From Mesorhizobium sp. 131-2-1 (GTDB lineage: Bacteria; Pseudomonadota; Alphaproteobacteria; Rhizobiales; Rhizobiaceae): 64,000 nucleotides of DNA. Of the stretch, positions 1-9,583 are shown piece after piece (position 1 is the first letter of the stretch; each line of letters begins with the position of its first letter). The stretch is from NCBI RefSeq assembly GCF_016756535.1, contig NZ_AP023247.1:5270501-5334500 (forward strand), given 5' to 3'. The position numbers were made by a program, and so were the translations under genes. The notes under the pieces were generated by a model. It was given only the letters and a program-made list of their open reading frames with translations. It was not told the origin of the DNA and did not search any database.

Positions 1-2
1 GT

Positions 3-827
3 TCGACCTCGGCCGTCAGCGCGCAACTGAAGAAGCTGGAGGAGCAGGCGGCAACGCCGATCTTCCGCAAGTCCGGGCGCGGCCTGGCATTGACCGAGGC
101 CGGCGAGACCATGCTCGGCTATGCGCGCCGGCTGCTCGAGCTCAACGACGAGGCGGCCGCTGCCATCCACGACGTCGAGCTGGAAGGCTGGGTGCGGCTC
201 GGCCTGCAGGAGGATTTCGGCGAGGCGGTACTGCCGGAGGTGCTGGGCCGCTTCGCCCGCACCCATCCCAAGGTCAAGATCGAGGCGCGGATCGCGCGCA
301 GCCACGAACTCGCCGAGCGGATCACCGCGGGCAGCCTCGACATCGCGCTGGCCTGGCACAGCGGCGCGAGCCTGCCCTACAGCCGGCACGTCGGCGATGT
401 TCCAATGCGCTGGATCGGGCCGGCAAAGCCGATCGAGGCTGGGCTGGGCGAGGACGACACCCTGCCGCTGGTGGCGCTGGAAGCGCCCTGCCTGCTGCGC
501 TCAGTGGCTACCGAAACGCTCGACCGCGCCGGCCGGCCCTGGCGAATGGCGTTCTCCAGCCCCAGCCTTGGCGGCATCTGGGCGGCGGTCGCCGCCGGGC
601 TCGGGCTGACGATCCGCACGGATATCGGGCTGCCCGCCAATGTCAGGGCGATGGCGCCCGAAGCGCTTGGACTCCCTGCCCTGCCGAAAATGGCGCTCCA
701 CCTTCACCAGAAGGACGCCGAGCTCGACCCGGTGGCGGCGCGGCTGGCGGATATCTTGCTGCAGGCGGCGATCGAGGCCCTACCCGAGAGCGCCGAGACG
801 AAAGAGAATCTGCTGAAAGTCGCCTAG
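3..827 (+). CDS. LysR-family transcriptional regulator, 5' end outside window
   Basis: The reading frame is open from base 3, so the start codon and about the first 25 residues lie upstream. The visible N-terminus is the second half of a LysR winged-helix domain (SAVSAQLKKLEEQ, then ALTEAGETMLGYARRLLEL, the recognition helix and linker helix). The rest is a typical LysR effector-binding domain with the periplasmic-binding-protein fold. About 274 residues are visible, matching a family length near 300. TTG codons such as the one at base 90 are internal, not starts, because they would remove the DNA-binding domain. The target is unknown because the gene's upstream neighbour is not in view. Confidence 0.9.
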   Translation, partial: STSAVSAQLKKLEEQAATPIFRKSGRGLALTEAGETMLGYARRLLELNDEAAAAIHDVELEGWVRLGLQEDFGEAVLPEVLGRFARTHPKVKIEARIARSHELAERITAGSLDIALAWHSGASLPYSRHVGDVPMRWIGPAKPIEAGLGEDDTLPLVALEAPCLLRSVATETLDRAGRPWRMAFSSPSLGGIWAAVAAGLGLTIRTDIGLPANVRAMAPEALGLPALPKMALHLHQKDAELDPVAARLADILLQAAIEALPESAETKENLLKVA

Positions 828-956
828 CTTCTTGGCCGCAACGTATCGTTCGTTATCCGAGCGCAGCGACGCGAAGCGGAGTGTAGACTCTAGGACCCAT
901 GCCTCCGACGAAGAGCGCAGCGGAGCTGAATTCCGGACCCTAGCAACGCTTCCAAG

Positions 957-1024
957 TCATGGCATGGATCCTCGGGTCTGCGCGGCGTCGCTTCGCTCCT
1001 TGCTCCGCCCGTGGATGACGAGGA
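957..1024. repeat. Possible rhizobial intergenic repeat between the LysR gene and der
   Basis: The 224-base gap between the first gene and der has no credible ORF. Bases 957-1024 carry a GGATCC-centred block with GCGTCGCTTCGCTCCTTGC, of a kind I recall as recurrent between rhizobial genes. The flanking stretch 855-920 has repeated short GAGCGCAGCG words. Only one copy is visible here, so the repeat call rests on recollection. Confidence 0.35.
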
Positions 1025-1051
1025 AGCGGCGTTTGCGACAATCTCCAACCG

Positions 1052-2479
1052 TCAGCGCTTCTTCGCGCGGCCGGCGAAGGGATTGTCCGAAGTGCGCAAG
1101 GCGATGCGTATCGGCACGCCGGGCATGTCGAAGGCCTCGCGCAGGCTGTTCGACAGGTAGCGGACATAGGATTGCGGCATTGCGTCGGGCCGCGAGCAGG
1201 ACACGACGAAGCCCGGCGGCCGGGTCTTGGCCTGGGTGACGTATTTGATCTTCAGGCGGCGCCCCGCGACGGCGGGCGGCGGATGATGCGCAAGGATGCC
1301 TTCCAGCCAGCGGTTGAGCTTGCCTGTCGAGACGCGGCTGTTCCACACCTTGTGCGTCTTGATGACGCTATCCATCAGCTTGTCGAGGCCGCGTCCGGTT
1401 TCGGCCGAGACAGTCACCGCCTGGATGCCGCGCACCTGCGGAAGAAGCCGTTCGGTCTTCTCGCGCAATTCCGCCAGCAGTTCCTGCGGATTGTCGATCA
1501 GGTCCCACTTGTTGAAGGCGATTACCGGCGCGCGACCCTCACGGATGATGAGATCGGCGATCTGAAGATCCTGCTTCTCGAAGGGGATGGTGGCGTCGAG
1601 CACGATGATGACGATCTCGGCGAAGCGGATGGCGCGCAGGCCGTCCTGCACGGACATCACTTCCAGCTTTTCGTGGATCCTGGCCTTGCGCCGCATGCCG
1701 GCGGTGTCGAACAGTTTTACCCGGCGGCCGCGCCAGTCCCAGTCGACGGAGATGGAATCGCGGGTGATGCCGGCTTCCGGCCCGGTCAGCAGCCGCTCCT
1801 CGCCGATCAGCGCGTTGATCAGCGTCGACTTGCCGGCGTTCGGGCGGCCGACGACGGCGATGCGCATCGGCTTGGTGTCGTCATAGGCGGGCTCGGCGTC
1901 GGGGTCGGCGATGTCCTCGCCGATCAGCACCTCGCTGGCGGCGATCTCCCCGTCATCCTCCTCGTCCTCGCCGAAAGCGCGTTCCTCGCCGAGCGCCGAT
2001 ATCACAGCGTCGCGGAGGTCGGGCATGCCCTGGCCGTGCTCGGCCGAGATCGGGATCGGCTCGCCGAGGCCGAGTTCCCAGGCCTCCAGCATGCCGCCCT
2101 GGGCGCCCTTCGCCTCGGCCTTGTTGGCGACCAGCACCACCGGCTTGCCGGACTTGCGCACGACCTCGGCGAAGGTACGGTCGTCGGGCAGCAGGCCGGA
2201 CTTGGCGTCGATGGTGAAGAAGATCAGGTCCGCCTCGCGGATGGCGATCTCGGTCTGCTGGCGCATGCGGCCGGGCAGCGTCGAGGCGGCCGCATCCTCG
2301 AAGCCGGCGGTATCGATGACATCGAAGAAAAGATCGTAGAGCTTGGCGGCGTGGACGCGGCGGTCGCGGGTCACGCCCGGCGTGTCGTCGACAAGCGCTA
2401 GCTTCTTTCCCACCAGCCGATTGAAAAGAGTCGATTTGCCGACGTTAGGCCGGCCGATGATGGCGACTTTGAAGCTCAT
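1052..2479 (-). CDS. der: Ribosome-assembly GTPase Der (EngA)
   Basis: Der is a double-GTPase that binds the 50S precursor and is normally essential. Of 475 residues, the first G domain shows GRPNVGKST (about 9-17), DTAG and NKAE. An acidic linker with EDEEDD follows. The second G domain shows GRPNAGKST (about 210-218), DTAG and NKWD. A C-terminal KH-like domain ends in a basic GRAKKR tail. Length fits the alphaproteobacterial family. The gene starts 3 bases after the TPR gene, so the two are almost certainly cotranscribed, an arrangement resembling the yfgM-bamB-der neighbourhood of other proteobacteria. No anomaly seen. Confidence 0.97.
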   Translation of the reverse strand: MSFKVAIIGRPNVGKSTLFNRLVGKKLALVDDTPGVTRDRRVHAAKLYDLFFDVIDTAGFEDAAASTLPGRMRQQTEIAIREADLIFFTIDAKSGLLPDDRTFAEVVRKSGKPVVLVANKAEAKGAQGGMLEAWELGLGEPIPISAEHGQGMPDLRDAVISALGEERAFGEDEEDDGEIAASEVLIGEDIADPDAEPAYDDTKPMRIAVVGRPNAGKSTLINALIGEERLLTGPEAGITRDSISVDWDWRGRRVKLFDTAGMRRKARIHEKLEVMSVQDGLRAIRFAEIVIIVLDATIPFEKQDLQIADLIIREGRAPVIAFNKWDLIDNPQELLAELREKTERLLPQVRGIQAVTVSAETGRGLDKLMDSVIKTHKVWNSRVSTGKLNRWLEGILAHHPPPAVAGRRLKIKYVTQAKTRPPGFVVSCSRPDAMPQSYVRYLSNSLREAFDMPGVPIRIALRTSDNPFAGRAKKR

Positions 2480-2482
2480 GCA

Positions 2483-3148
2483 TCACGACGCGTTGCCCGA
2501 CCCACGGATCAGTTCGGACATGAGGGTGGCGCGCTGGCGCGCATTGCGCGGGGCGCCGTCATCCGAAGCGATCTGGTCGAACAGTTTCAGCGCGTCCGCG
2601 GTCTTGCCTTCCTTCCAGGCGGCAAGGCCGAGCGCCTCGCGCGCGGTGTGACGCAGCGTGTTGGTGTCGGCGGTCAGCGCCTCGACGCGGCTTGAGACGT
2701 CGGCGAAGGAGCCGGTGTCGACCAGCAGCAGTGCCGCCCTCAGGCGCGCCATGTCGCGGATGCCCTGCGGGATGGCGGTGTCGGCGGCAACGTCGTCGAA
2801 ATCCTTGACGGCGGCGGCGACGTCGCCCTTGTCGGCCTTGACGGTCGCGGCGCGCATGCGGGCGAGCAACGGATAGGCGCCGTAGCCGTCCTTCTGGAGC
2901 TGGTCGAGGGCGGTAAGCGCCTCGTCGCTCTTGCCGTCATTGGCCAGCTTCAATGCCTGCGAGAAAGCGTCGCCCGAGCGGTTGGCGCGGCTCTCGTCCC
3001 AATAGCGATAGCCGACGACTGCGGCGGTGCCGAGCACGATCAGGATCGCAAGGCCAAGCAGCGCCGGACCAAAACGGTCCCACAGCGCCTGCGCCTGGTC
3101 GCGACGAATCTCTTCGTTGACTTCGCGGATAAAACTGTCGTCGGACAT
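2483..3148 (-). CDS. YfgM-like membrane-anchored TPR protein
   Basis: A 221-residue protein with a short cytoplasmic N-terminus, one transmembrane helix near residues 29-48 (LLGLAILIVLGTAAVVGY) and a periplasmic domain of TPR-like helical repeats rich in Ala and Asp. This is the layout of the YfgM/TPR_21 family, which in E. coli associates with the Sec translocon and periplasmic chaperones. The ATG at 3148 is preferred to the TTG directly before it. It lies upstream of der in the same short operon, as in many proteobacteria. The chaperone role here is inferred from family and context. Confidence 0.85.
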   Translation of the reverse strand: MSDDSFIREVNEEIRRDQAQALWDRFGPALLGLAILIVLGTAAVVGYRYWDESRANRSGDAFSQALKLANDGKSDEALTALDQLQKDGYGAYPLLARMRAATVKADKGDVAAAVKDFDDVAADTAIPQGIRDMARLRAALLLVDTGSFADVSSRVEALTADTNTLRHTAREALGLAAWKEGKTADALKLFDQIASDDGAPRNARQRATLMSELIRGSGNAS

Positions 3149-3331
3149 CAATCAAAACCATTGCTGCCCCGCGGGGCGCTTCTTGAGCCCGCGTTTTAGC
3201 GAAATTTTGTCGGCATGGAAGGGGTCCGCCAGGAAAATCGGCGGATAGAAGACCGGACCCGGCAAGGAGCGCCCCGCGCGCCGACCGCACCCACGCCACA
3301 TTTCGCCGCTAGCCGGTCGCCGACCGTCCCG

Positions 3332-4357
3332 ATGTTCAGAACTGTGCCGATGCCCCGTTTATTCCCTGTTGTTGCATCCTGCGTCGCCTCGCTCGCCCTG
3401 GCCGGCCCGGCTCTCGCCGATCCGCCCGCGCCACCGCAATCGGCCAAATCGAAGCAGATCGTCATCATCTCCTTCGACAGCGCCCGCGAAATCTCGCAAT
3501 GGCAACGCAGCCGCGCCCTGGCGCAACGCACCGGCGCGCATTTCACCTATTTTGTCTCCTGCGTCTTCCTGCTCTCGCCGGAAACGCGCAACGACTACGC
3601 GGGGCCCGGCAAGAGCGCCGGCAAATCGAATATCGGCTTTGCCGCCTCGAAGCAGGAGGTGGCGGACCGTCTGGAGCAGATCGGCCTGGCCGCCTCGGAA
3701 GGCCATGACATAGGCAGCCATGGCTGCGGCCATTTCGACGGCAAGGGCTGGAGCAAGGCCGATTGGCTCGCCGAATTCCGCGCCTTCGACCACATCCTCG
3801 AGAACGCCTATTCGATCAACGGCATCGTGCCCGAGCCAGTCGGCTGGCGCGATTTCGCGCGGCATGCGGTGACCGGTTTTCGCGCGCCGTACCTTTCGGC
3901 GAACAAGGCACTCTATGAGGCGCTGCCCGAGGCTGGCTTCCAGTTCGACGCCAGCGGCGTCTCGCCAGGCCCTGCCGTGCCGCCGGAGAAAGGCGGCACC
4001 ATGCGCTTTTCACTGCCGCAGATTCCGGAAGGACCGAAGGCCAGATCGGTGATCGCCATGGACTACAATCTCTATGTCCGCCATTCCGGCGGCTTTGAGC
4101 GGCCGAGCATGGCGGCGGAGTTCACCGAGCGGACCTACCGCGCCTTCCGCGCCGCCTTCGACAAGCAATACCAGGGCAAGCGCATCCCGCTGGAGCTCGG
4201 CTTCCATTTCACCCAGATGAATGGCGGCGCCTACTGGGATGCGCTGGAGCGCTTTGCTGGCGAAGTCTGCGTCATGCGGCAGGTCGAATGCATCAGTTTT
4301 CGCAATTATGTCACGCGCCGGCGCGCCGGCGAGCGACAGGCAATCGTGGGCGGCTGA
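3332..4357 (+). CDS. Secreted polysaccharide deacetylase (NodB homology domain)
   Basis: Carbohydrate esterase 4-type deacetylase. The mature domain shows the motif 1 region (IIISFDSAREIS), the metal-binding motif 2 (SHGCGHFDG) and motif 3 (GFRAPYLS). A Sec signal peptide (MPRLFPVVASCVASLALAG, cleavage after PALA) begins at the in-frame ATG at 3350. The ATG at 3332 adds six residues, and a further upstream ATG at 3215 would bury the signal and is unlikely. It is predicted to act on peptidoglycan or exopolysaccharide in the periplasm; the substrate is unknown. Motif 1 has Ser-Ala where many family members carry a second Asp, so activity may be altered. Confidence 0.85.
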   Translation: MFRTVPMPRLFPVVASCVASLALAGPALADPPAPPQSAKSKQIVIISFDSAREISQWQRSRALAQRTGAHFTYFVSCVFLLSPETRNDYAGPGKSAGKSNIGFAASKQEVADRLEQIGLAASEGHDIGSHGCGHFDGKGWSKADWLAEFRAFDHILENAYSINGIVPEPVGWRDFARHAVTGFRAPYLSANKALYEALPEAGFQFDASGVSPGPAVPPEKGGTMRFSLPQIPEGPKARSVIAMDYNLYVRHSGGFERPSMAAEFTERTYRAFRAAFDKQYQGKRIPLELGFHFTQMNGGAYWDALERFAGEVCVMRQVECISFRNYVTRRRAGERQAIVGG

Positions 4358-4381
4358 GCCGCCCGCGCCTTGCCTGAACTG

Positions 4382-5641
4382 TCAGGCCGGATCCTCCGCG
4401 CCTTGCCTTGCCATATAGCGCTGGTCGATATCGGGCAGCGGCTCGCCCTGCAGCGTCGCTTCGAAGGCGCGCAGGCGCTTGTGCACCGACTGCAGCTCGA
4501 CGATGGTCGACCAAGAGGTGAGCAGGAACTGAAGCGATCCCGTGACCTTGCCAAAGGCATTGGAGATCTGGTTCAGCGCGCCGAAGGTGATCTTGTGCGC
4601 CACCAGCGAGGGTCCGAGAATCAGCAGCGAGAAGATGTTGTCGGCCTGGAGGTAGGTGTAGCGGACGACGTTGAAATAGATGTAGTGAAAATAGAGCCTG
4701 AAGTAGTTTTGGCGGACATTGGCGAAGAGCTCGGCGGTGGTCGCCGGCTGGGCCCTGTCGGCATGATCCTCACCATAGACGAGCTCCTTGCGATAGGCCG
4801 CCTCGACGCGCTGGTTGCGGAACTGCAATCCAGGCAGCTTCAGGCCCGCAACCATCACCGAAATCGTTCCGAACAGACACCAGGCCAGCGCGGCGATTAC
4901 CAGCGGCTGAGGGACTGCTCCGACAATCGGCAACTCGGTAATATGGGCCTGCAGCTGGATCATCACCGGCAGGAAGGCGATCAGGGTCATGATCGACTGG
5001 ACGAAACTGGAACCCAGGTCCTCCATGATCTGCGAGAAGCGCATCGTGTCTTCCTGGATACGCTGCGAGGCACCCTCGATATGACGCAGCCTGCCCCAGT
5101 TCGCCACGAAGTAATCGTTCATTGCCGTGCGCCAGCGGAAGATCCAGTGACTGACGATGAATGCGTTGACCACCTGCACATTCATGCCGACCAGCGCCAG
5201 CCACGAGAAGTCGGCCAGTCCGAGGTAGAACTCGCTATCTGTCGACTTTCCCGTGCCGGACATCAGGCCCTGCACATAGTCGAAGAACGGACCGTACCAG
5301 GCGTTGACGGCGACGCTGACCTGCACGTTGAAATAGATGAAGAACAGGATGACGGACGTCATCAGGATCGACCAGTTCTGCCAGGGATGCGGTGAATACC
5401 AGGCCCAGAAGGCGTAGAAGGCGGCCACGCAGAAAGCGAAGTAGAGATAGAACCACAGGAACGGCTTCGACCACAGCACGGCGATGCCGATGATAGGCGG
5501 CGCGTCGGCCGCTGCCGGCGGCAGGCCGACGATGGCGCCCAATTGCTCACCACCGAAGAACCAGAACAGAATCGCCGCAAGGCTCCAGAGGGCGGCCGAG
5601 GTGAAGAAGAGCTTCGGCTGCGGGAAGAAAGAAACGAACAC
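4382..5641 (-). CDS. bacA: BacA/SbmA-family peptide importer
   Basis: A 419-residue inner-membrane protein of the SbmA/BacA family: a homodimeric, proton-driven peptide importer resembling an ABC exporter membrane domain without an ATPase. Multiple hydrophobic helices cover residues 10-290. The family-typical segments WRTAMNDYFVANWGRLRHIE and EGASQRIQEDTMRF (about 165-200) and the C-terminal YIYFNVVRYTYLQADNIF and SLQFLLTSWSTIVELQSVHK are all readable. The start is a GTG at 5641 with GAGGA about 11 bases upstream. In Sinorhizobium meliloti BacA protects bacteroids from host NCR peptides and also affects lipid A fatty-acid content. The length matches BacA rather than the longer mycobacterial ABC-linked homologs. 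Confidence 0.93.
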   Translation of the reverse strand: MFVSFFPQPKLFFTSAALWSLAAILFWFFGGEQLGAIVGLPPAAADAPPIIGIAVLWSKPFLWFYLYFAFCVAAFYAFWAWYSPHPWQNWSILMTSVILFFIYFNVQVSVAVNAWYGPFFDYVQGLMSGTGKSTDSEFYLGLADFSWLALVGMNVQVVNAFIVSHWIFRWRTAMNDYFVANWGRLRHIEGASQRIQEDTMRFSQIMEDLGSSFVQSIMTLIAFLPVMIQLQAHITELPIVGAVPQPLVIAALAWCLFGTISVMVAGLKLPGLQFRNQRVEAAYRKELVYGEDHADRAQPATTAELFANVRQNYFRLYFHYIYFNVVRYTYLQADNIFSLLILGPSLVAHKITFGALNQISNAFGKVTGSLQFLLTSWSTIVELQSVHKRLRAFEATLQGEPLPDIDQRYMARQGAEDPA

Positions 5642-5762
5642 TGTGGGGGGTTCCTCGGTCTGACCGCAAATCAGCGGCGTTGCTGCTCGGCGGGCATAAG
5701 GTCACACATTAGGGCGAAAGAAAATGCCCGTGCCCGTGCCCGCTACGGAGCAAGACGACAAA

Positions 5763-6923
5763 TCATGGCGATTTTGGCGCAGCCGACCAGGCGATGATGG
5801 TGGAGACGAGCAGGACGATGGCGGCCATGATCGAGGCCGAGACGTAGTTGCCCGACGCCTGCGCAAGCAGGCCGGCGGCGATCGGGCCGATGATCTGGCC
5901 AAGGCCGAAGGCGGCGGTCATCAGCGCGAAGATGCGGCGCGGCGCCTGCGGCGCGAGCTGCCTTGCCGCCTGCAGGCCGAGCGCGGTGATGGCGATGAAC
6001 GTGCCGCCCAGCAGAACGCCAGCCAGCAGCGGCCCGGCATGGCCGCCCACGACGACGCTTGCGGCGACGCCGACCACCTCGATCAGACAAGCGAGCACGT
6101 AGGCTGCGTAGAGACCGAACCTTTCGGCGACCTTCTGCCACAGCCAGACGGACGGAAAGCCGGCGAGCCCGGTGACCATCCAGACCATGGCCTCGAAAAC
6201 GCGCCCGCTGCCGCCCTGGCGCACGATGGCGACGAGAAAGGTCGCCGTCACCACATAGCCGAAGCCGAACAGGCCGTAGGCGATGATCATCTTGAGCAGC
6301 GACCGATCCCTGGGTAGCGCCGGCTCGCGGCCTTCGGCACCGTTGATGGTCGTGGCGGGGCCGGCCAGCCAGGCGACAATGGCGAGACCCAACACGGAGA
6401 TCACCGCCGACCACAGCCAGCCCGCGGCCCAGCCGGCATGGGCGGTGACGAGAACCGCCATCAATGCCGAGGAGGCGGCGATGCCCAGGCCGACGCCGCC
6501 GAAATGCAGCGCCTGCAGATCGCTTCGATCGGCCGCGGCGAGATGGCTGAAGACAATCGAGGCCATGAAGACCATGACGAAGGCGCTGGCGAGGCCGGCA
6601 AGAAAGCGGATGACGAGAAAGGCCGCAATTGTCTCGCCAAAGCCCATCAGGGCAGCGAGCGCGGCGCTGGCGGCGAGGCCGGCGAACATCAGCATGCGTT
6701 CGCGCCCATGCGCCCACCCGCCGGCGGCGACAAAGGCGCCGACGAGATAGCCGAGATAGTTGGCCGAGGCGATCCAGCCGGCGTCGGCCGGCGACAGATG
6801 AAGCTCCTCCATCATGCCGGGCAGGATCGGCGTATAGACGAAGCGGCCAATGCCCATGGCGACGGCCATGGCCAGCATGCCGGCGACGGCGAGGCGCAGG
6901 GGCGATGGCGAGGCGGTTCTCAT
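5763..6923 (-). CDS. YbfB/YjiJ-family MFS transporter
   Basis: Twelve hydrophobic helices in about 386 residues, with the N-terminal GIGRFVYTPILPGMMEELHL motif characteristic of the YbfB/YjiJ (MFS_4) group and a following WIASANYLGYLVGA helix. The ATG at 6923 gives MRTASPSPLRLAV and is preferred to a start 12 codons upstream, which would add a Cys-rich, non-conserved tail. Substrate unknown; relatives are annotated as putative sugar or drug exporters. It is followed by bacA on the same strand after a 121-base gap, so cotranscription is uncertain. Confidence 0.88.
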   Translation of the reverse strand: MRTASPSPLRLAVAGMLAMAVAMGIGRFVYTPILPGMMEELHLSPADAGWIASANYLGYLVGAFVAAGGWAHGRERMLMFAGLAASAALAALMGFGETIAAFLVIRFLAGLASAFVMVFMASIVFSHLAAADRSDLQALHFGGVGLGIAASSALMAVLVTAHAGWAAGWLWSAVISVLGLAIVAWLAGPATTINGAEGREPALPRDRSLLKMIIAYGLFGFGYVVTATFLVAIVRQGGSGRVFEAMVWMVTGLAGFPSVWLWQKVAERFGLYAAYVLACLIEVVGVAASVVVGGHAGPLLAGVLLGGTFIAITALGLQAARQLAPQAPRRIFALMTAAFGLGQIIGPIAAGLLAQASGNYVSASIMAAIVLLVSTIIAWSAAPKSP

Positions 6924-7013
6924 TGCAGCGCAAAATAAGTGTGCGGAGCAGCAAGACAATTCGTTTGCGTTGGGCCAGCGACCATCGGGCGAGCCGGGCT
7001 ATCGACCGCCGTG

Positions 7014-7214
7014 TTAGCGGCTGCTCGCCTCAGCCGTCTCGTAAGCGGTGCGGCGCGCCGTCAGCCGAAACGGCATGTCGCCCAATTCGCGCTCCGACAT
7101 CGTGTCCAGCACCGGGTGCGCCAATGGATCGGCCACCCATCTTGCGGTCTCGCTTTCGTACTGGGCGCCTTGCCCTGCGCCAGCGAGGCCATTGAGCAAT
7201 GACATAATCTTCAT
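7014..7214 (-). CDS. Small conserved hypothetical protein (66 aa)
   Basis: Starts at ATG 7214 (MKIMSLLNGLAGAGQG) behind a GAGGCGGA ribosome-binding stretch; an upstream extension to 7274 looks non-coding. The core, ARWVADPLAHPVLDTMSERELGDMPF, resembles short proteins I have seen beside LysR genes in Rhizobiales, but I cannot name a family. There is no transmembrane segment or signal. It is divergent from the LysR gene at 7310 with a 95-base shared promoter region, so it may be that regulator's target. Confidence 0.6.
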   Translation of the reverse strand: MKIMSLLNGLAGAGQGAQYESETARWVADPLAHPVLDTMSERELGDMPFRLTARRTAYETAEASSR

Positions 7215-7309
7215 GGTTCCGCCTCGAATTCGCGTTGACCCCCATAAAATCTGTATCTGGATCATGCGTTTCAATTGAGAATTCCGCCATGTCAGTTTAG
7301 AAAAACTGT

Positions 7310-8224
7310 ATGAGCCTGTTGAACCGCGTCCATCTGAACGGCTTGCGCGCAGTGGAAACCGTCGCCCGGCTGGGCTCGCTTGCGGCGGCGGCCGGCGAGC
7401 TCAACGTCTCGGCCAGCGCCGTCAGCCAGCAGATCAAGCGCACGGAAAAGCAGCTCGGCCAGGCGCTGTTCGAACGCACGCCGGGCGGCCTTGTTGCGAC
7501 GGAGTTCGGCGCGGCGTTCACGGCAAGGCTTGGCGCGGGTTTTCGCGAGCTGGCGCAGGCTGTGGCGATGGCCGACGAAGCCAGCCAATGCACGCTCGTT
7601 GTTTCGGTGGCGCCGGCCTTCGCCTCGAAGTGGCTGCTGCCGAGGCTGTCCCGGCATTTCGCCCGCCACCCGAATGTACTTCTGCGCATCGACGCCTCAG
7701 GCAGGCTGGCCGATCTGGATCGCTCCGACGTCGACGTCGCCATCCGGATGGGCGACGGCAAGTGGCCGGGCGGGCGGGCGGAACTGCTGCTTGCACAGGA
7801 GATCTTCCCGGTCTGCGCGCCGTCGATCGCGGCCAGACTGCACTCGATCGAGGATCTGGCGCATACCTGCGCCATCACCGACGAGCGGTCGATGATCAGC
7901 TGGGACAGCTGGTTCGGGGCGGCCGGCGTCGAGCCGGTCACATTCCTTAAGGGGGCACGCTTCACCGACCCGATGCTCTGCCTGGAATCTGCGATCGCCG
8001 GGCACGGCGTCATGCTTGCCTGGCAATTGCTGACCGCCGACGCGCTGGCCGACGGCCGGCTTGTGGCACCGTTCGGGGTGCGCGCCGAGAGTGGACTTGG
8101 CTATTGGATGGTGACCTCGGCCACGAAAAGCGAAAGCCGCAAGGTGCGCGACTTCAAGATCTGGATCCGCGAGGAGATCGAGGCGACCACGGCGCAGTTC
8201 CGGGCGCTCGACAGCGCCGCCTGA
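7310..8224 (+). CDS. GcvA-like LysR-family regulator
   Basis: 304 residues. The N-terminal winged helix (VHLNGLRAVETVARLGSLAAAAGELNVSASAVSQQIKR, described by its positions 8-45) has the GcvA-type LRAVE...VSASAVSQQI signature. The effector domain includes VAPAFASKWLLPRLSRF-like and DVAIRMGDG segments typical of the GcvA subgroup. The same subgroup often controls a divergent neighbour, here the 66-residue protein. The ATG at 7310 lacks a clear Shine-Dalgarno sequence but is the only start that keeps the whole helix-turn-helix. The ligand is unknown. Confidence 0.92.
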   Translation: MSLLNRVHLNGLRAVETVARLGSLAAAAGELNVSASAVSQQIKRTEKQLGQALFERTPGGLVATEFGAAFTARLGAGFRELAQAVAMADEASQCTLVVSVAPAFASKWLLPRLSRHFARHPNVLLRIDASGRLADLDRSDVDVAIRMGDGKWPGGRAELLLAQEIFPVCAPSIAARLHSIEDLAHTCAITDERSMISWDSWFGAAGVEPVTFLKGARFTDPMLCLESAIAGHGVMLAWQLLTADALADGRLVAPFGVRAESGLGYWMVTSATKSESRKVRDFKIWIREEIEATTAQFRALDSAA

Positions 8225-8302
8225 CCCAGTCGATCACTGTGGAAAGGCCGGCCCTGCCGGTCTATGTATGCACCAGACCCCACAATCACGGCAGGCAGGA
8301 TC

Positions 8303-9559
8303 ATGACCACACATTCGCGCGGCGTTGCAGCAACCATCGACCCGGTGAAGCTCGACAGGCTGGCCGAAGTCGCCATCAAGGTCGGGCTGCAGCTGCAGCC
8401 GGGACAGGACCTGGTGGTGACGTCGTCAATCGCCGCCCTGCCCTTGACACGGCGCATCGTCGAGCATGCCTACAAGGCCGGCGCCGGCCTGGTGACGCCG
8501 ATATTCAACGATGACGAGATCACGCTGGCGCGCTTCCGGTATGGCGCCGATGCCGGCTTCGACCGCGCCGCCGGCTGGCTCTATGAGGGCATGGCGAAAG
8601 CCTTTGCCAACAATGCGGCGCGGCTTGCGGTGCGCGGCGAGGACCCGTCGCTCTTGTCGGCGCAGGACCCGGCCAAGGTGGCGCGCGCCAACAAGGCGAA
8701 CTCGATGGCCTACCAGCCGGCGCTGGAAAAGATCACCGGCTTCGACATCAACTGGAACATCATCGCCTATCCCGATCTTGCCTGGGCCAAGCAGGTGTTT
8801 CCGGGCGATGCCGACGATGTTGCGGTGGCGAAGCTCGCCGATGCGATCTTCTCGGCCTCGCGGGTCGACGTCGAAGACCCGATCGGCAACTGGAAGGCTC
8901 ACAACGCGGCACTTGCCAGCCGCACGAAATGGCTGAACGAGCACAATTTCCATGCGCTGCATTTCACCGGACCGGGCACCGACCTGACGGTTGGGCTCGC
9001 CGAAGGTCATGAGTGGATGGGCGGCGCCTCGACGGCCAAGAACAGCATCACCTGCAACCCGAACATCCCGACCGAGGAGGTGTTCACCACGCCGCACGCG
9101 CGGCGGGTTTCCGGCTACGTGTCGTCGACCAAGCCGCTCTCTTACCAGGGCACGCTGATCGACGAGATTTCGGTGCGCTTCGAGGAGGGCAGGATCGTCG
9201 AAGCCAAGGCTTCGAAGGGCGAGGATGTGCTGAAGAAGGTGCTCGACACCGACGAAGGCGCGCGCCGCCTGGGCGAGGTGGCGCTGGTGCCGCATTCCTC
9301 ACCGATCTCGGCGAGCGGCCTCTTGTTCTTCAACACGCTGTTCGACGAAAACGCCGCTTGCCACATCGCGCTCGGCCAGTGCTATTCGAAGTGCTTCGTG
9401 AACGGCGCCTCGCTCAGCCAGGACGAGATCGCCGCGCGCGGCGGCAACAAGAGTTTTATCCACATCGACTGGATGATCGGCTCGAACAAGATCGACATTG
9501 ACGGCGTGGCCAAGGACGGCAGCCGCGTGCCGGTGATGCGCAAGGGTGAATGGGCCTGA
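8303..9559 (+). CDS. M29-family aminopeptidase (AmpS/AmpT type)
   Basis: Thermophilic-type metalloaminopeptidase of about 418 residues. Candidate dinuclear metal ligands and catalytic residues are in order: Glu in PTEEVFTTP, Glu and His in EVALVPHSSPIS, His and Tyr in HIALGQCYSKC, and His/Asp in SFIHIDWMIGS. The start ATG at 8303 follows GGCAGGA; an in-frame GTG or ATG-like start 39 bases earlier would add an unrelated tail. The protein is cytoplasmic, with no signal peptide, and probably trims peptides. It lies 78 bases behind the LysR gene, in the same direction. Confidence 0.93.
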   Translation: MTTHSRGVAATIDPVKLDRLAEVAIKVGLQLQPGQDLVVTSSIAALPLTRRIVEHAYKAGAGLVTPIFNDDEITLARFRYGADAGFDRAAGWLYEGMAKAFANNAARLAVRGEDPSLLSAQDPAKVARANKANSMAYQPALEKITGFDINWNIIAYPDLAWAKQVFPGDADDVAVAKLADAIFSASRVDVEDPIGNWKAHNAALASRTKWLNEHNFHALHFTGPGTDLTVGLAEGHEWMGGASTAKNSITCNPNIPTEEVFTTPHARRVSGYVSSTKPLSYQGTLIDEISVRFEEGRIVEAKASKGEDVLKKVLDTDEGARRLGEVALVPHSSPISASGLLFFNTLFDENAACHIALGQCYSKCFVNGASLSQDEIAARGGNKSFIHIDWMIGSNKIDIDGVAKDGSRVPVMRKGEWA

Positions 9560-9583
9560 CAGAGGTCTCGCCTCGAGGGTGTG

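Noticed and set aside
832..1239. Open frame on the + strand of 135 codons, running into the end of der
   Set aside because: Ser/Arg-rich translation of repeat DNA and antisense of der; no ribosome-binding site or domain.
1172..2401. Long + strand open frame of 409 codons opposite der
   Set aside because: Antisense shadow of a clearly conserved GTPase; composition is Gly/Asp/Leu-rich with no domain.
4370..5395. + strand open frame of 341 codons opposite bacA
   Set aside because: Low-complexity Asp/Glu/Arg-rich translation typical of antisense to a GC-rich membrane protein gene.
5724..5742. Short tandem GCCCGT copies before the bacA gene's upstream region
   Set aside because: Three imperfect 6-base units are too short to distinguish from chance in GC-rich DNA.
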